From: Herminiimonas sp.
Lineage (GTDB): Bacteria; Pseudomonadota; Gammaproteobacteria; Burkholderiales; Burkholderiaceae_D
DNA length: 46,960 bases
NCBI GenBank assembly: GCA_014376645.1
Contig: JACMRD010000042.1
Span: forward strand, 1 to 46,960
Direction of reading: 5' to 3'
In this document: in pieces, positions 1-8,055 of the stretch
How the letters are laid out: each line of letters opens with the position of its first letter
How positions within the stretch are numbered: position 1 is the first letter of the stretch
Position numbers and translations under genes: made by a program
Notes under the pieces: generated by a model
Databases searched by the model: none
The model's input: the letters and a program-made list of their open reading frames with translations, nothing else
Told to the model about the DNA's origin: nothing

Positions 1-71
1 AGGAACGCTAGAAACCGCGCGGTGGTCTGCGCGGCCGGCTCGTTGAGCAGTGGGGTGTCTTTCGTATCCAT
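1..71 (-). CDS. Start of an unidentified leftward gene (5' end only)
   Basis: The reverse strand has an ATG at 71 preceded by a good ribosome-binding site (CAGGAG, about 5 bases upstream), and the reading frame stays open to the window edge for 23 codons (begins MDTKDTPLLNEP). The fragment ends in hydrophobic residues (RFLAFL), which would suit the first membrane segment of a transporter, but that is a guess. It is too short to identify and is absent from the ORF track. Confidence 0.55.
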   Translation of the reverse strand, partial: MDTKDTPLLNEPAAQTTARFLAF

Positions 72-618
72 GGGATGCTCCTGTTTGCCGTGGCGCCATT
101 GCCGCGGTAAAACGTATAGGCACCACACCTACAGATAACTCCAGAGTTATTGCGTTAAGGCAATAAATGGCCATCGTTTAACACGCCGATAAATGATTTT
201 CTAGGAATTTGAACGGAAAACGGCTGGCAGAAAATTTATTGGTTGGCAGATGTTACTTATTAGGTCTATCGACCATAAGGGCCGATGACTGCGAGGGAGC
301 CTTAGCTGCGATGCGTCGCGCATCGCGTGAAATCCCGGCTGCGTTGAGCCTTGTGGGGGGCTGATTAATGACGCGGCGCGGTGGGTGGTCATAGGCTCCC
401 GCCGCACACATACAAACCTGCGTGTCAAGGTAGTTGCCGCGCACGTTTTGCGTGCTGGTACCTAAATTTCCTTGGGAGGTTGAGCCTGAGTGGCTGGCGT
501 TGGCGAAGGTTGATATGCGAGTAAGTTGGCTGCTCGGTGCTACCCCGATTGTGATAAGCTTCTGCTACACCGTGATAGGAAAAAAGCTTACTTATCAACG
601 GCTTACAGCGGCGGGGGG
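72..618. other. Gene-free stretch
   Basis: No frame here gives a protein I recognise. The ORFs in the track are short and overlap each other on both strands without ribosome-binding sites. The stretch contains the promoter region of the leftward gene at the window edge, with a palindrome at 135-150, and it leads into a tRNA-3'-end-like sequence at 619-638. It is more AT-rich around 120-250 than the rest of the window. Confidence 0.5.
135..150. promoter_or_regulatory. 16-bp palindrome, candidate operator
   Basis: ATAACTCCAGAGTTAT consists of perfect 7-base arms around a 2-base centre. It lies 64 bases upstream of the start of the leftward gene at the window edge. Its size and position fit the operator of a dimeric repressor or activator. 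No regulator gene is visible next to it, so its partner is unknown. Confidence 0.35.
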
Positions 619-638
619 AACTCCCTTCGTCTCCGCCA
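619..638 (+). other. tRNA-Ser 3'-end-like sequence, possible attachment-site remnant
   Basis: AACTCCCTTCGTCTCCGCCA can be read as positions 57 to 76 of a tRNA-Ser: end of the T-loop, 3' strand of the T-stem, 3' strand of a GGAGACG-type acceptor stem, then GCCA. The upstream bases do not continue a tRNA: the TTC of the T-loop is replaced by G residues and there is no anticodon arm. A T-rich run with weak dyad follows at about 701-709, as a tRNA terminator would. Partial 3' ends like this are left by integrases that insert into tRNA genes. No integrase and no second copy was found in the window. Confidence 0.35.
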
Positions 639-739
639 AGAAACATCGTTTCAAGTGTCAAGGAAGTGCCAAAAACCTGTCTCTAGCCCTGTGCTGATGC
701 GGGTTTTTTGTATTGAGCGGTATCGAAATGGAGACCCAT

Positions 740-1062
740 GTCCTGGCGGTTCCTCCGCGAGCGCCGATACCAGAAAGTCGACAAAAGTACGTGCTTTGGC
801 TGAGAGGTGTTTGCGGTTGGGATATGCCGCGTAGACGCCCAATTCCGCAGACTGGGCTATTACGGCAATACCCGCACCAGCCGGCTAACGGCGATTTCGC
901 CATCGACCATGAATTGCGGCTGAAAAATGATGCCGGCGCCGCTTAGCGCCGCCAGGCAGATAATGTCGCCGTTGCCAGCCTTGATCGGCCCGAGGATGGG
1001 TATGGCGACCGTACCCTCCTTTATCACCCATACATGTACGGCCATGATGAGTGCTTCTTGAT
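740..1062 (-). pseudogene. LysR-family regulator remnant (C-terminal part only, frameshifted)
   Basis: Two overlapping reverse-strand frames together spell the end of a LysR effector-binding domain. One gives NGDIICLAALSGAGIIFQP followed by SRLVRVLP, and the other continues with ELGVYAAYPNRKHLSAK and TFVDFLVSALA. They join near 845-865, where a base has been gained or lost. About the last 100 residues survive of a family length near 300, and the HTH half is gone. The remnant stops at the start of the dioxygenase remnant that reads the other way, so a deletion probably removed the LysR 5' end together with the shared promoter. Boundaries are approximate. Confidence 0.7.
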
Positions 1063-1074
1063 TCGAGTTGCACC

Positions 1075-1662
1075 ATGTCCTTACTGCCCACCCTGTTCGT
1101 TTCCCATGGCTCCCCATGATCGCCTTGCAGGACAGCCCCGCGCACCGCTTCCTGCAAGGACTCGGCGCGAGCCCGTTCCGCCCGCAGGTCATCGCAGCGT
1201 TTCCGCCCACTGGGAAACCCGTGGCGCACCTGCTGTATCACTCGCTGCCGACCCGGTCACTGTTCACGATTTTGGAGGGTTTCCGCAGGCGCTGTTCGAT
1301 CTCGTCTATCCGGCTCCCGGTGATCCTGACAGTGCTGAGCAGGCCGCGCGCTTGTTCGAGGCCGCCGGTATTCGAGTCCAACGGGTTGCGGATCGCGGAC
1401 TCGATCATGGCGCCTGGGTACCGCTGCGACTGATGTACCCACAGGCCGATGTGCCGGTGTTTCAGATTTCGCTGATGCACGGCGCCGGTTCGGCTGCGCA
1501 TCATCAGTTCGGCCGGGCGCCGTCAGGAACCATCCAAGCGAAGAGCACCTGTTGCCGGTGTTTGTGGCAATGGGCGCCGCTGGCCCGGGTGCGAAGGCGC
1601 AACTCTTGCACAGCAGCTTCGAACACGGGGTGCTCGCCATGGACGCCTATGCATTTCACTGA
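1075..1662 (+). pseudogene. DODA-type extradiol dioxygenase remnant
   Basis: Several frames are needed to read it. It opens with MSLLPTLFVSHGSP at 1075 and hits a stop. It resumes one frame over as MIALQDSPAHRFLQGLG, shifts again to SVSAHWET, then GGFPQALFDLVYPAPGD and LDHGAWVPLRLMYPQADVP. It ends in a further frame with HPSEEHLLPVFVAMGAAG and HGVLAMDAYAFH. These are ordered motifs of the 4,5-DOPA dioxygenase family (YgiD type), including the metal-ligand regions HGSP, SAHW and LDHG. About 60 to 80 residues are missing before HPSEEH. With at least three frame changes and a deletion it cannot be functional. It was probably controlled by the adjacent LysR gene. Confidence 0.8.
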
Positions 1663-1848
1663 AACATGAAGGCACTGCGCTCTGGACCGCGCCAGCCTCA
1701 GCCATCTCCACCCGCAATTTTCGTTCGACGTCATTAACACGGTAGCTGGACGCTGCGAAATGCAGCGCATTTATTTCTGCACCGCCGTCGCGATGCTGGG
1801 TGCGCGCCGCCCCAGGATCAGCGACACCGGCGGTCGATACAGTCAAAC

Positions 1849-1887
1849 AACAAACCCGCACAACCACCAAGGGTGTGCGGGTTTGTT
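1849..1887 (-). terminator. Intrinsic terminator of the nitroreductase gene
   Basis: AACAAACCCGCAC and GTGCGGGTTTGTT form a perfect 13-bp stem around a 13-base loop. Read on the reverse strand, it lies 31 bases after the nitroreductase stop codon and is followed by a T-rich tract (TGTTTGACTG). It may also stop read-through from the left. Confidence 0.75.
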
Positions 1888-1917
1888 GTGGGCCGAACAG
1901 ATAGGAACGTGAGGCGA

Positions 1918-2553
1918 CTACTTGACTTCGGTAACGAATTTGTCCATCGGCCTGCGGACCTTCTTTAGGTTGGCCAGCCAGTCGCCTTCGACCTGGCGGT
2001 AGCCCAGCGGCAGAATGACCACGCTGCGCAGACCATGCGCACGCAGGTCCAGGATCTTGTCGAGCGCGTCCGGATCGAAGCCTTCCATCGGCGTGCAGTC
2101 GACTTCTTCAAAAGCAGCCGCAATCATGGCGGCGCTCAGGCCGATATATGCCTGGCGTGCCGCGTGCTGGAAGTTCACTTCGGCACCGCGCTGTGGATAG
2201 CTGCCCAACAACATCTTGCGGTAGTTTTCCCAACCTTCGTTCTTTGTCCCACGTTCTTCGTTGGTCAGATCGAACATCATGTTGATGCGTTCGACCGTAT
2301 AGTCATCCCACGCAGCAAAAACGAGGAGATGCGAACCATCCGTGATCTGTGCCTGGTTCCAGGCGATCGGCTTGATTTCCGCACGGACCGGCTGGCTGGT
2401 AACGACAAAAATCTCGAACGGCTGGAGGCCGCTCGATGTCGGCGCCAGTCGCGCTGCTTCGAGAATGCGCTCGACTTTTTCCGGCGGCACGGTCTTGGCC
2501 GGGTCCATCTTCTTGGTCGCATAACGCCATTCGAGGTGTTGAATCAAATCCAT
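1918..2553 (-). CDS. NfsB-like NAD(P)H-dependent nitroreductase
   Basis: A 211-residue flavoprotein of the nitroreductase family, close in length to E. coli NfsB (217). The N-terminal signature is clear (WRYATKKMDP, then ILEAARLAPTSSGLQPFEIFVV), and the C-terminal LPLGYR region that lines the FMN site is present. Such enzymes use FMN and NAD(P)H to reduce nitroaromatics, quinones or flavins in the cytoplasm, but the natural substrate cannot be told from sequence. The ATG at 2553 has a strong ribosome-binding site (AGAAGGAA). It is a single-gene unit with its own terminator. The 288 bases upstream, up to the MerR-type gene, hold nothing I recognise. Confidence 0.88.
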   Translation of the reverse strand: MDLIQHLEWRYATKKMDPAKTVPPEKVERILEAARLAPTSSGLQPFEIFVVTSQPVRAEIKPIAWNQAQITDGSHLLVFAAWDDYTVERINMMFDLTNEERGTKNEGWENYRKMLLGSYPQRGAEVNFQHAARQAYIGLSAAMIAAAFEEVDCTPMEGFDPDALDKILDLRAHGLRSVVILPLGYRQVEGDWLANLKKVRRPMDKFVTEVK

Positions 2554-2841
2554 TCCAAATTCCTTCTGGTCTATAGGTTAAAAATGCCGGGCCGCCGTGT
2601 CGGCAAGCCGCGGTATTGATGTGATGCGTCCGTGGAGGTACGAAAACAGGCGGGCCGACTATAAAGCAATATAAAAAATCATGCTTGCAGCGACTGGAAA
2701 GGGACGACATGGGGAGTAGTCCAAAACTGCCGGGGGATGGTCGATTCGGCTGGCGGACGTCAAAGCTGCGCAGGACTCGATGAAGTACCGCTTTATCAGG
2801 AATTTTTGCGCAAAACCTTAGCCTTTAGGCAGGAGAGGACG

Positions 2842-3738
2842 TCAACGGACAAGCTCTTGCGAGATGGCATCGGCCACGCGATCCAGATCCGTGATGATGA
2901 CCACGCCGGCCATCGTGTCTTGTAATCGCAGGGCGCCTGCGCCGCCGGCCCACATCGAGGTCGTGACAGGCAATGCCTGGCGAAGCTGTGTCAAGAATGT
3001 CGCGGCATTCTTGAGCGCGAAGCGGTCACTGAGCGACAGCGCCACGATGTCCACCTGGTACTGCGCCGCTGCCAGAACAATTTCATCGACGTCGAGTTGA
3101 GCACCCAGCGACACGCACCGTGCGCCTTCAAGACAAAGAATCGCCTCTACCATCAGCAAGCCGAGGGTATGCAGTTCGCCTTGCGGCGTCGTCAGGAGTA
3201 CCCGCAGCCCAGTACGCGGGCCTTCGATCGCGGTAATTTCGCGCCTCAGAAGCGTCTTGATGCTCTCGGTGTAGAGGTGTTCGTTGCGAATGCCGATCCG
3301 GCCATCGGCCCACGCGGCACCGACCAACACATTAAGTGCAGGTACGAGGTGCACCACGAATCCGCGCAGGCCCAGGCGACCCAGGTGACGGTACAGGAAG
3401 TCGTCGATATGCAGCGGATCGTTCGCGTGCAAGGCCGTGATCACATCCTCGATGGTTGGGTTGCTCAGGACGATCGTTTGCGACGTGACCATCGACGCAT
3501 GCATCTCCCTGAGAACATCCATCTCCGCCGGGACCACGTGGCGCGGCGGCAACCCGGCATCGAGGAGCAATTTGACGAGCTGCAGACGCTCGACCTGATC
3601 CTGGTTGAAGCGGCGGTGTCCAAGGGCATTCCGTTCGGGAATGGGGAAGCCATAACGCACCTCCCATTTGCGTATCACTTCCTTGGCTAATCCCGTCATT
3701 GCAGCGACGGTAGCGATTGAAAATTTATCGGTGGTCAA
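2842..3738 (-). CDS. MerR-type regulator with B12-binding domain (CarH/LitR-like)
   Basis: 298 residues. Residues 5 to 75 are a MerR winged HTH (FSIATVAAMTGL, IRKWEVRYGFP, GHRRFNQDQVERL). The middle is the helical cobalamin cap with WADGRIGIRNEH, which matches the W-x9-EH motif of CarH. The C-terminal third is a B12-binding Rossmann domain with GELHTLG, matching the (D/E)xHxxG lower-ligand motif. CarH/LitR proteins bind adenosylcobalamin, repress in the dark and release DNA when light breaks the Co-C bond, so a light- or B12-responsive role is inferred. The start is TTG: an in-frame TAA lies five codons upstream and no ATG would keep the HTH intact. The gene faces a small orphan gene across 67 bases carrying two dyads. 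Confidence 0.85.
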   Translation of the reverse strand: MTTDKFSIATVAAMTGLAKEVIRKWEVRYGFPIPERNALGHRRFNQDQVERLQLVKLLLDAGLPPRHVVPAEMDVLREMHASMVTSQTIVLSNPTIEDVITALHANDPLHIDDFLYRHLGRLGLRGFVVHLVPALNVLVGAAWADGRIGIRNEHLYTESIKTLLRREITAIEGPRTGLRVLLTTPQGELHTLGLLMVEAILCLEGARCVSLGAQLDVDEIVLAAAQYQVDIVALSLSDRFALKNAATFLTQLRQALPVTTSMWAGGAGALRLQDTMAGVVIITDLDRVADAISQELVR

Positions 3739-3746
3739 AATAATTC

Positions 3747-3774
3747 TGTCTTAGACAAAAATGCTGTGATACAG
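3747..3774. promoter_or_regulatory. Two short dyads between the B12 regulator and its neighbour
   Basis: TGTCTTAGACA (3747-3757) and CTGTGATACAG (3764-3774) are each inverted repeats with 4-base arms and 3-base centres. Their centres are 17 bases apart, and they sit between the two divergent TTG starts. MerR/CarH proteins bind such dyads in overlapping promoter regions, so these are candidate operators for the regulator itself. Both begin with a TGT half-site or contain one. The assignment is inference. Confidence 0.4.
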
Positions 3775-3805
3775 TTGGTTACAGTAATCTTTACAGGAAA
3801 ATAAC

Positions 3806-4153
3806 TTGTCGACTGCTCAGACTCCTGCGAATTTCCCGATGAATTCCAAAGTTTGGGCAGGTACTGGCGTCGAACCAAGTACTCAAACGTGTCCAGATGG
3901 AGAGTCGATGATAATGCCGACCAAGGTTATTTTTCGTTCAGATGATGCCGATGTACATGATGAAATCTACAAGATGCTCAGTCATTTGCATGCACAAACA
4001 CTGCTGATTTGCGGCGAGGGCATGGAAAATTTTCTCTGCCACAGCGACGAAGTCAAGAGCAACTATCTGTGGTCGCTGTGCGATCTCGCCGAGCGTTCCC
4101 TCTCACAGCTCGCTAAACTCGGCCGCAAAGCCGAGGTCATCACCGATGAGTGA
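3806..4153 (+). CDS. Small orphan protein divergent from the B12 regulator
   Basis: I do not recognise this family. The longest form has 115 residues from a TTG with ACAGGA seven bases upstream. An alternative ATG at 3909 has GGAGAG in front and would give 81 residues (starts MIMPTKVIFRSDD). The conserved-looking part is the C-terminal 80 residues: charged, helical, with three cysteines (LLICGEGMENFLCHS, SLCDLAERSLSQLA). There is no signal peptide or membrane segment. It shares its promoter region with the CarH-like regulator, so it is the obvious candidate target. Its last 14 bases overlap the end of the HTH gene on the other strand. Confidence 0.6.
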   Translation: MSTAQTPANFPMNSKVWAGTGVEPSTQTCPDGESMIMPTKVIFRSDDADVHDEIYKMLSHLHAQTLLICGEGMENFLCHSDEVKSNYLWSLCDLAERSLSQLAKLGRKAEVITDE

Positions 4154-4619
4154 TGCTCACCAGACCGCTGGTCGCCCGATTCTCGTTCCTCTGACGACTT
4201 TTCGATACCAGCATTCCTACGAAATCACGGGCAATTTCCCGTTCCCTAGCGGGAAGCGTCAAATACAGGCGAACCAGACTGTCTTGCGGGGAGGCGACGT
4301 CGTTGGCGGCGTCGCGATTCGGAAGCACCCGAGCCACCCCTCCGAAGCGCAACCATTCCACTGATACCCCCAGCCAGCCGGCCAGTGAGCGAAGCTTGTC
4401 CTGGGTCGGAATCGATTCGCTGACCAGCCACTTGCGGGCTGCGTGAACGGTGATTGGTTTGCCGCTGAAATGCGCATTGAATTCCCGCGCCAGGATCGTC
4501 GGACTGGCTGGCAGGCCTCGGTGCGACCCCATCGTGTCCATTAGACGCTTGCTGAAGCTTAAGCGTTCCGGCGAAGTGTTCGGATGTGGGGTCATGGGGT
4601 ATCTTTTTAGAGTCGGCAT
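4140..4619 (-). CDS. HTH transcriptional regulator (XRE-like)
   Basis: 159 residues. The N-terminal half carries a helix-turn-helix arrangement (SPTILAREFNAHFSGKPIT, VHAARKWLVSESIPTQDKL, RSLAGWLGVSVEWLRFG) of a kind common in betaproteobacterial Cro/CI-like regulators. The C-terminal half (LVRLYLTLPAREREIARDFV) looks helical and may mediate dimerisation. Targets are unknown. The start is uncertain: the ATG at 4619 and a second in-frame ATG at 4592 both lack a convincing ribosome-binding site. The gene ends tail-to-tail over the orphan gene at 3806 and follows the DUF427 gene on the same strand after a 76-base AT-rich gap that probably holds its own promoter. Confidence 0.75.
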   Translation of the reverse strand: MPTLKRYPMTPHPNTSPERLSFSKRLMDTMGSHRGLPASPTILAREFNAHFSGKPITVHAARKWLVSESIPTQDKLRSLAGWLGVSVEWLRFGGVARVLPNRDAANDVASPQDSLVRLYLTLPAREREIARDFVGMLVSKSRQRNENRATSGLVSITHR

Positions 4620-4695
4620 TACTCGAAAGGATACGCTAAAGTGTTAAAAGTTGGTTTTTTATTTTTTACCGGAAAGTATCGTTTACGGTCTGCCT

Positions 4696-5223
4696 TCACC
4701 AATCTCCGGAACCGCCATTGCCTTTGAAAGGTCCGACCAGTTCCGAGGTGATCCAGCCGCCATAAAAACCACCTGGCTGCGGTGCGACCCGTTCACCATC
4801 GACCACGCATGCGAGGCTGCCGGGATAGAATCCAACGTGTCGTGCAATCCTTGAAAAGTCCTGGTTTGGGATGTCATAGCTCCATCCGACGGCGCCAGCC
4901 TGCGGTTGGCGTGCCAATGCCCAGTACCGGGCGACGCCTTTCCACTCGCAAAACGATTGACCGGGGATCGCAACCAGAAGCGACCACTCGATGGCTTCCG
5001 GCGGCAGGTAGAAGGTCGGCGGACTTGCAGTTTCGAGAATACGTAAGGCCGCCCCCGATTTTGCGACTAACAGATCGCCATCGCTTACCGTGACTAGCCG
5101 ATGATCAACAACGATCGCTGGCGGGCGCGGATAGTCCCACACCGATTCCTGGCCAGGCTTTGGAATGACGGCAAAAGAGGGCCGTTCGCGACCGTCGAAT
5201 TGCCACATGGTCTGAGTTGTCAA
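4696..5223 (-). CDS. DUF427 family protein
   Basis: 175 residues. The body matches DUF427: ESVWDYPRPPAIVVDHRLVT, then FYLPPEAIEW, SFCEWKGVARYW and a late HVGFYPGSLACVVDGERV. The fold is small and beta-rich, and the biochemical function is not established. The ORF track extends to 5547, but the extra N-terminus reads like non-coding sequence and overlaps the rightward gene at 5345. I chose TTG at 5223 because GGAG lies eight bases before it; the in-frame ATG at 5208 has no such site. A TTGACT hexamer slightly further upstream may belong to its promoter. Confidence 0.78.
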   Translation of the reverse strand: MTTQTMWQFDGRERPSFAVIPKPGQESVWDYPRPPAIVVDHRLVTVSDGDLLVAKSGAALRILETASPPTFYLPPEAIEWSLLVAIPGQSFCEWKGVARYWALARQPQAGAVGWSYDIPNQDFSRIARHVGFYPGSLACVVDGERVAPQPGGFYGGWITSELVGPFKGNGGSGDW

Positions 5224-5344
5224 AGGGTGTACTCCGATCGTTGTGTTAAGAGAAGAGTCAACTTCCGGCAGCAGCGGCAAACGCGATTTCATTGCGTTGA
5301 CCGCGGCGTCGTCCAGTACCATCCACGCTTTCCAGGAGGCCGGC

Positions 5345-5569
5345 ATGCCAATCGAACAAATCGGGAAATACGAAATCGAATACGAATCGGAAGCACTGCC
5401 CGACGATGCGGGATGGGCAGCGTTCGTTGCAGTGTACGGTGAGTCGGAAAATCCTGCGCATCGCAAGGAAATCGTCGCCCGGAAACGGGTGGCACTGGAG
5501 GCATCGTTCAATAACGAAGCCGCGGCCCTCGACGAAGCCCGGCGCATTGCCCGGTCGATGCTGGAATAG
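5345..5569 (+). CDS. Small orphan protein, 74 residues
   Basis: The ATG at 5345 has an excellent ribosome-binding site (CAGGAGG, five bases upstream), which overrides the longer start in the track at 5243. The protein begins MPIEQIGKYEIEYESEALP and ends in a basic, helical tail (DEARRIARSMLE). It has no membrane segment, signal peptide or cysteines. I know no function. It is divergent from the DUF427 gene, with about 120 bases between the two starts, so they may share a regulatory region. Confidence 0.65.
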   Translation: MPIEQIGKYEIEYESEALPDDAGWAAFVAVYGESENPAHRKEIVARKRVALEASFNNEAAALDEARRIARSMLE

Positions 5570-5640
5570 TCCGGCTATCGAGCCCATTTTGCAGCGCACG
5601 ATCTGCGATCCGCAGGCGTCGTTCAGATTCCCCTGAGGGG

Positions 5641-6018
5641 GCGTTTGTCTCCCCGTGCCTTCGGAAGATCCCCCCAGCCGGCGAGGTGATTTACATCGCC
5701 GACCTTGCGCAGGTTGACGCCGAACTCTTCGCGCAAACGTAGCACGGCGTCGTCGATTGCGGTGTGTGCCAGTTGAAAGCCGTGTTGCGGCAGGCTGATT
5801 ACGAGCCGTTCAATCGCATTGAAGACGCGAATGTCACCCAGTGCGGCTGCTTCCTGTGGCTCACCTGATTAGGGCGCCAGTCGCATGCCCAGCCATTTTG
5901 CAAACGTGGGAGGCAAGGATTGATGGCCCAGTCGCGGCCAGGCGCTGACCAGATCCGCATGCTCCTGCTCCAGTTGCTGATGGTCGACTTCACTGATGAC
6001 GACGTTAATCACGGGCAT
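5641..6018 (-). pseudogene. Unidentified gene interrupted by an in-frame stop
   Basis: From an ATG at 6018, with AAAGG eight bases upstream, the reverse strand codes 49 residues (MPVINVVISEVDHQ to KWLGMRLAP) and meets TAA at 5871-5869. The same frame then stays open with coding-like sequence (GDIRVFNAIERLVISLPQHG, LREEFGVNLRKVGDV, GWGDLPKARGDKR) to at least 5641. A run of six G (plus strand) at 5636-5641 may hide a frameshift, because with one base fewer the frame would end at once in LRGI-stop. It is therefore a gene with a nonsense mutation, or two errors in the read. The protein family is not recognised. Confidence 0.45.
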
Positions 6019-6403
6019 TGATTGCCTTTCGGGTAGGGCCACGCCCCGGCCAGTCCTGATATCTTATCGGGATCATCCTGCATGACCAATGCAATTTGCC
6101 TGAAATCGGAAACCGTCTGGCGAAACCATCTCACGATACAACTCAACCGGATTTTCGAACCCGTCAGACTGAAAAAAATCCTTAAAAAATGTAAAAAATG
6201 CAGAGTCGTTTCCTGCTCACCAGTCCCTGCAATGTGACTGGGCAGCAGCCGTCTCACCGATTCGACCACCAGGGCCGTTCCCGTACGACTGGCATGCTTT
6301 TCGCAAGCATGACAAGTTGATGACGCCGCTCGACGATACGGCGCCGGTCGACCTTGCGGCTTTTCCAGCGTCCGCTTTACGTTTGACATCCACTGTATTC
6401 GCC
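6019..6403. other. Gene-free stretch before the DksA-like gene
   Basis: I find no supported gene here. A 7-bp hairpin, CATGCTT-TTCGC-AAGCATG, lies at 6293-6311, about 90 bases ahead of the chosen start of the DksA-like gene, possibly in its leader. The A-rich run near 6175-6205 is the most AT-rich part of the area. Confidence 0.4.
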
Positions 6404-6796
6404 ATGGCCGCCTTGACAAAAAAACAGCTCGACCAACTGAAGCAGTTGCTCGACGAACGAGAACAGGTATTGCGCTCGCATCTGCAAAGGGATACCGCAG
6501 CGCGGGAGGAGTTCGTGCAAGTTGCCAGCGAGGCGCCCGACTCTGGCGATGCTTCCTTTGCAACGCTGTCGATGGACCTTGGTAATGCGGCGGTGGAGCG
6601 CGACCTGGTCGAGTTGCGTCATATCGCTAGCGCGCGGTGCCGGATTGGGCGCGGCGATTACGGCGTGTGCGCCCTGTGCGGTTACGAGATTCCTTATGCC
6701 CGCCTGGTTGCCCAGCCCACCGCTGCGCGGTGCGCCCCATGCCAGAATAACTTCGAACGCACGCATGCAGATGGCGTTAGCCGAAGTTCACTCTGA
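6404..6796 (+). CDS. DksA/TraR-family zinc-finger protein
   Basis: 130 residues. An N-terminal coiled-coil-like helix (LTKKQLDQLKQLLDEREQVL) is followed by an acidic middle and a C-terminal C4 zinc finger, CALC then 17 residues then CAPC. DksA-type proteins bind the RNA polymerase secondary channel and alter promoter response. This one is shorter and more divergent than true DksA, and the typical DxxDxA tip is not obvious, so it is better called DksA/TraR-like. The start is uncertain: the ORF runs back to a TTG at 6317, but homology-like sequence begins at the ATG at 6404. Neither has a strong ribosome-binding site. Confidence 0.8.
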   Translation: MAALTKKQLDQLKQLLDEREQVLRSHLQRDTAAREEFVQVASEAPDSGDASFATLSMDLGNAAVERDLVELRHIASARCRIGRGDYGVCALCGYEIPYARLVAQPTAARCAPCQNNFERTHADGVSRSSL

Positions 6797-6834
6797 GCGA
6801 TGGCGCGCTGCGCGGGATGGTCGTAAAATCATGA

Positions 6835-7908
<1,074 letters not shown>

Positions 7909-8055
7909 GCTTCTTTCCGATCGGACAGGGCACTCCTGCATTGCTTCGCCAGGCGTGCAACTGATGTCAGCGTAGCCCGCCCGATAACCCTTGTCATCGG
8001 TTCGTGCCGGTGGCGCCCTCGTGGTTCGAACCGGCTTCCTGACAGGCGCACCTCA

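Noticed and set aside
619-638. Intact tRNA gene
   Set aside because: Only the 3' strand of the T and acceptor stems is present; there is no anticodon or D arm upstream.
434-697. Rightward ORF ending over the tRNA-like sequence
   Set aside because: It has no ribosome-binding site or known domain, and it runs through the tRNA-3'-end-like bases. Two other frames are equally open here.
4696-5547. Long form of the DUF427 protein (283 residues)
   Set aside because: The extra N-terminus is Ser/Ala-rich and antisense to the gene at 5345, which has a near-perfect ribosome-binding site. A TTG with GGAG at 5223 explains the family-length protein.
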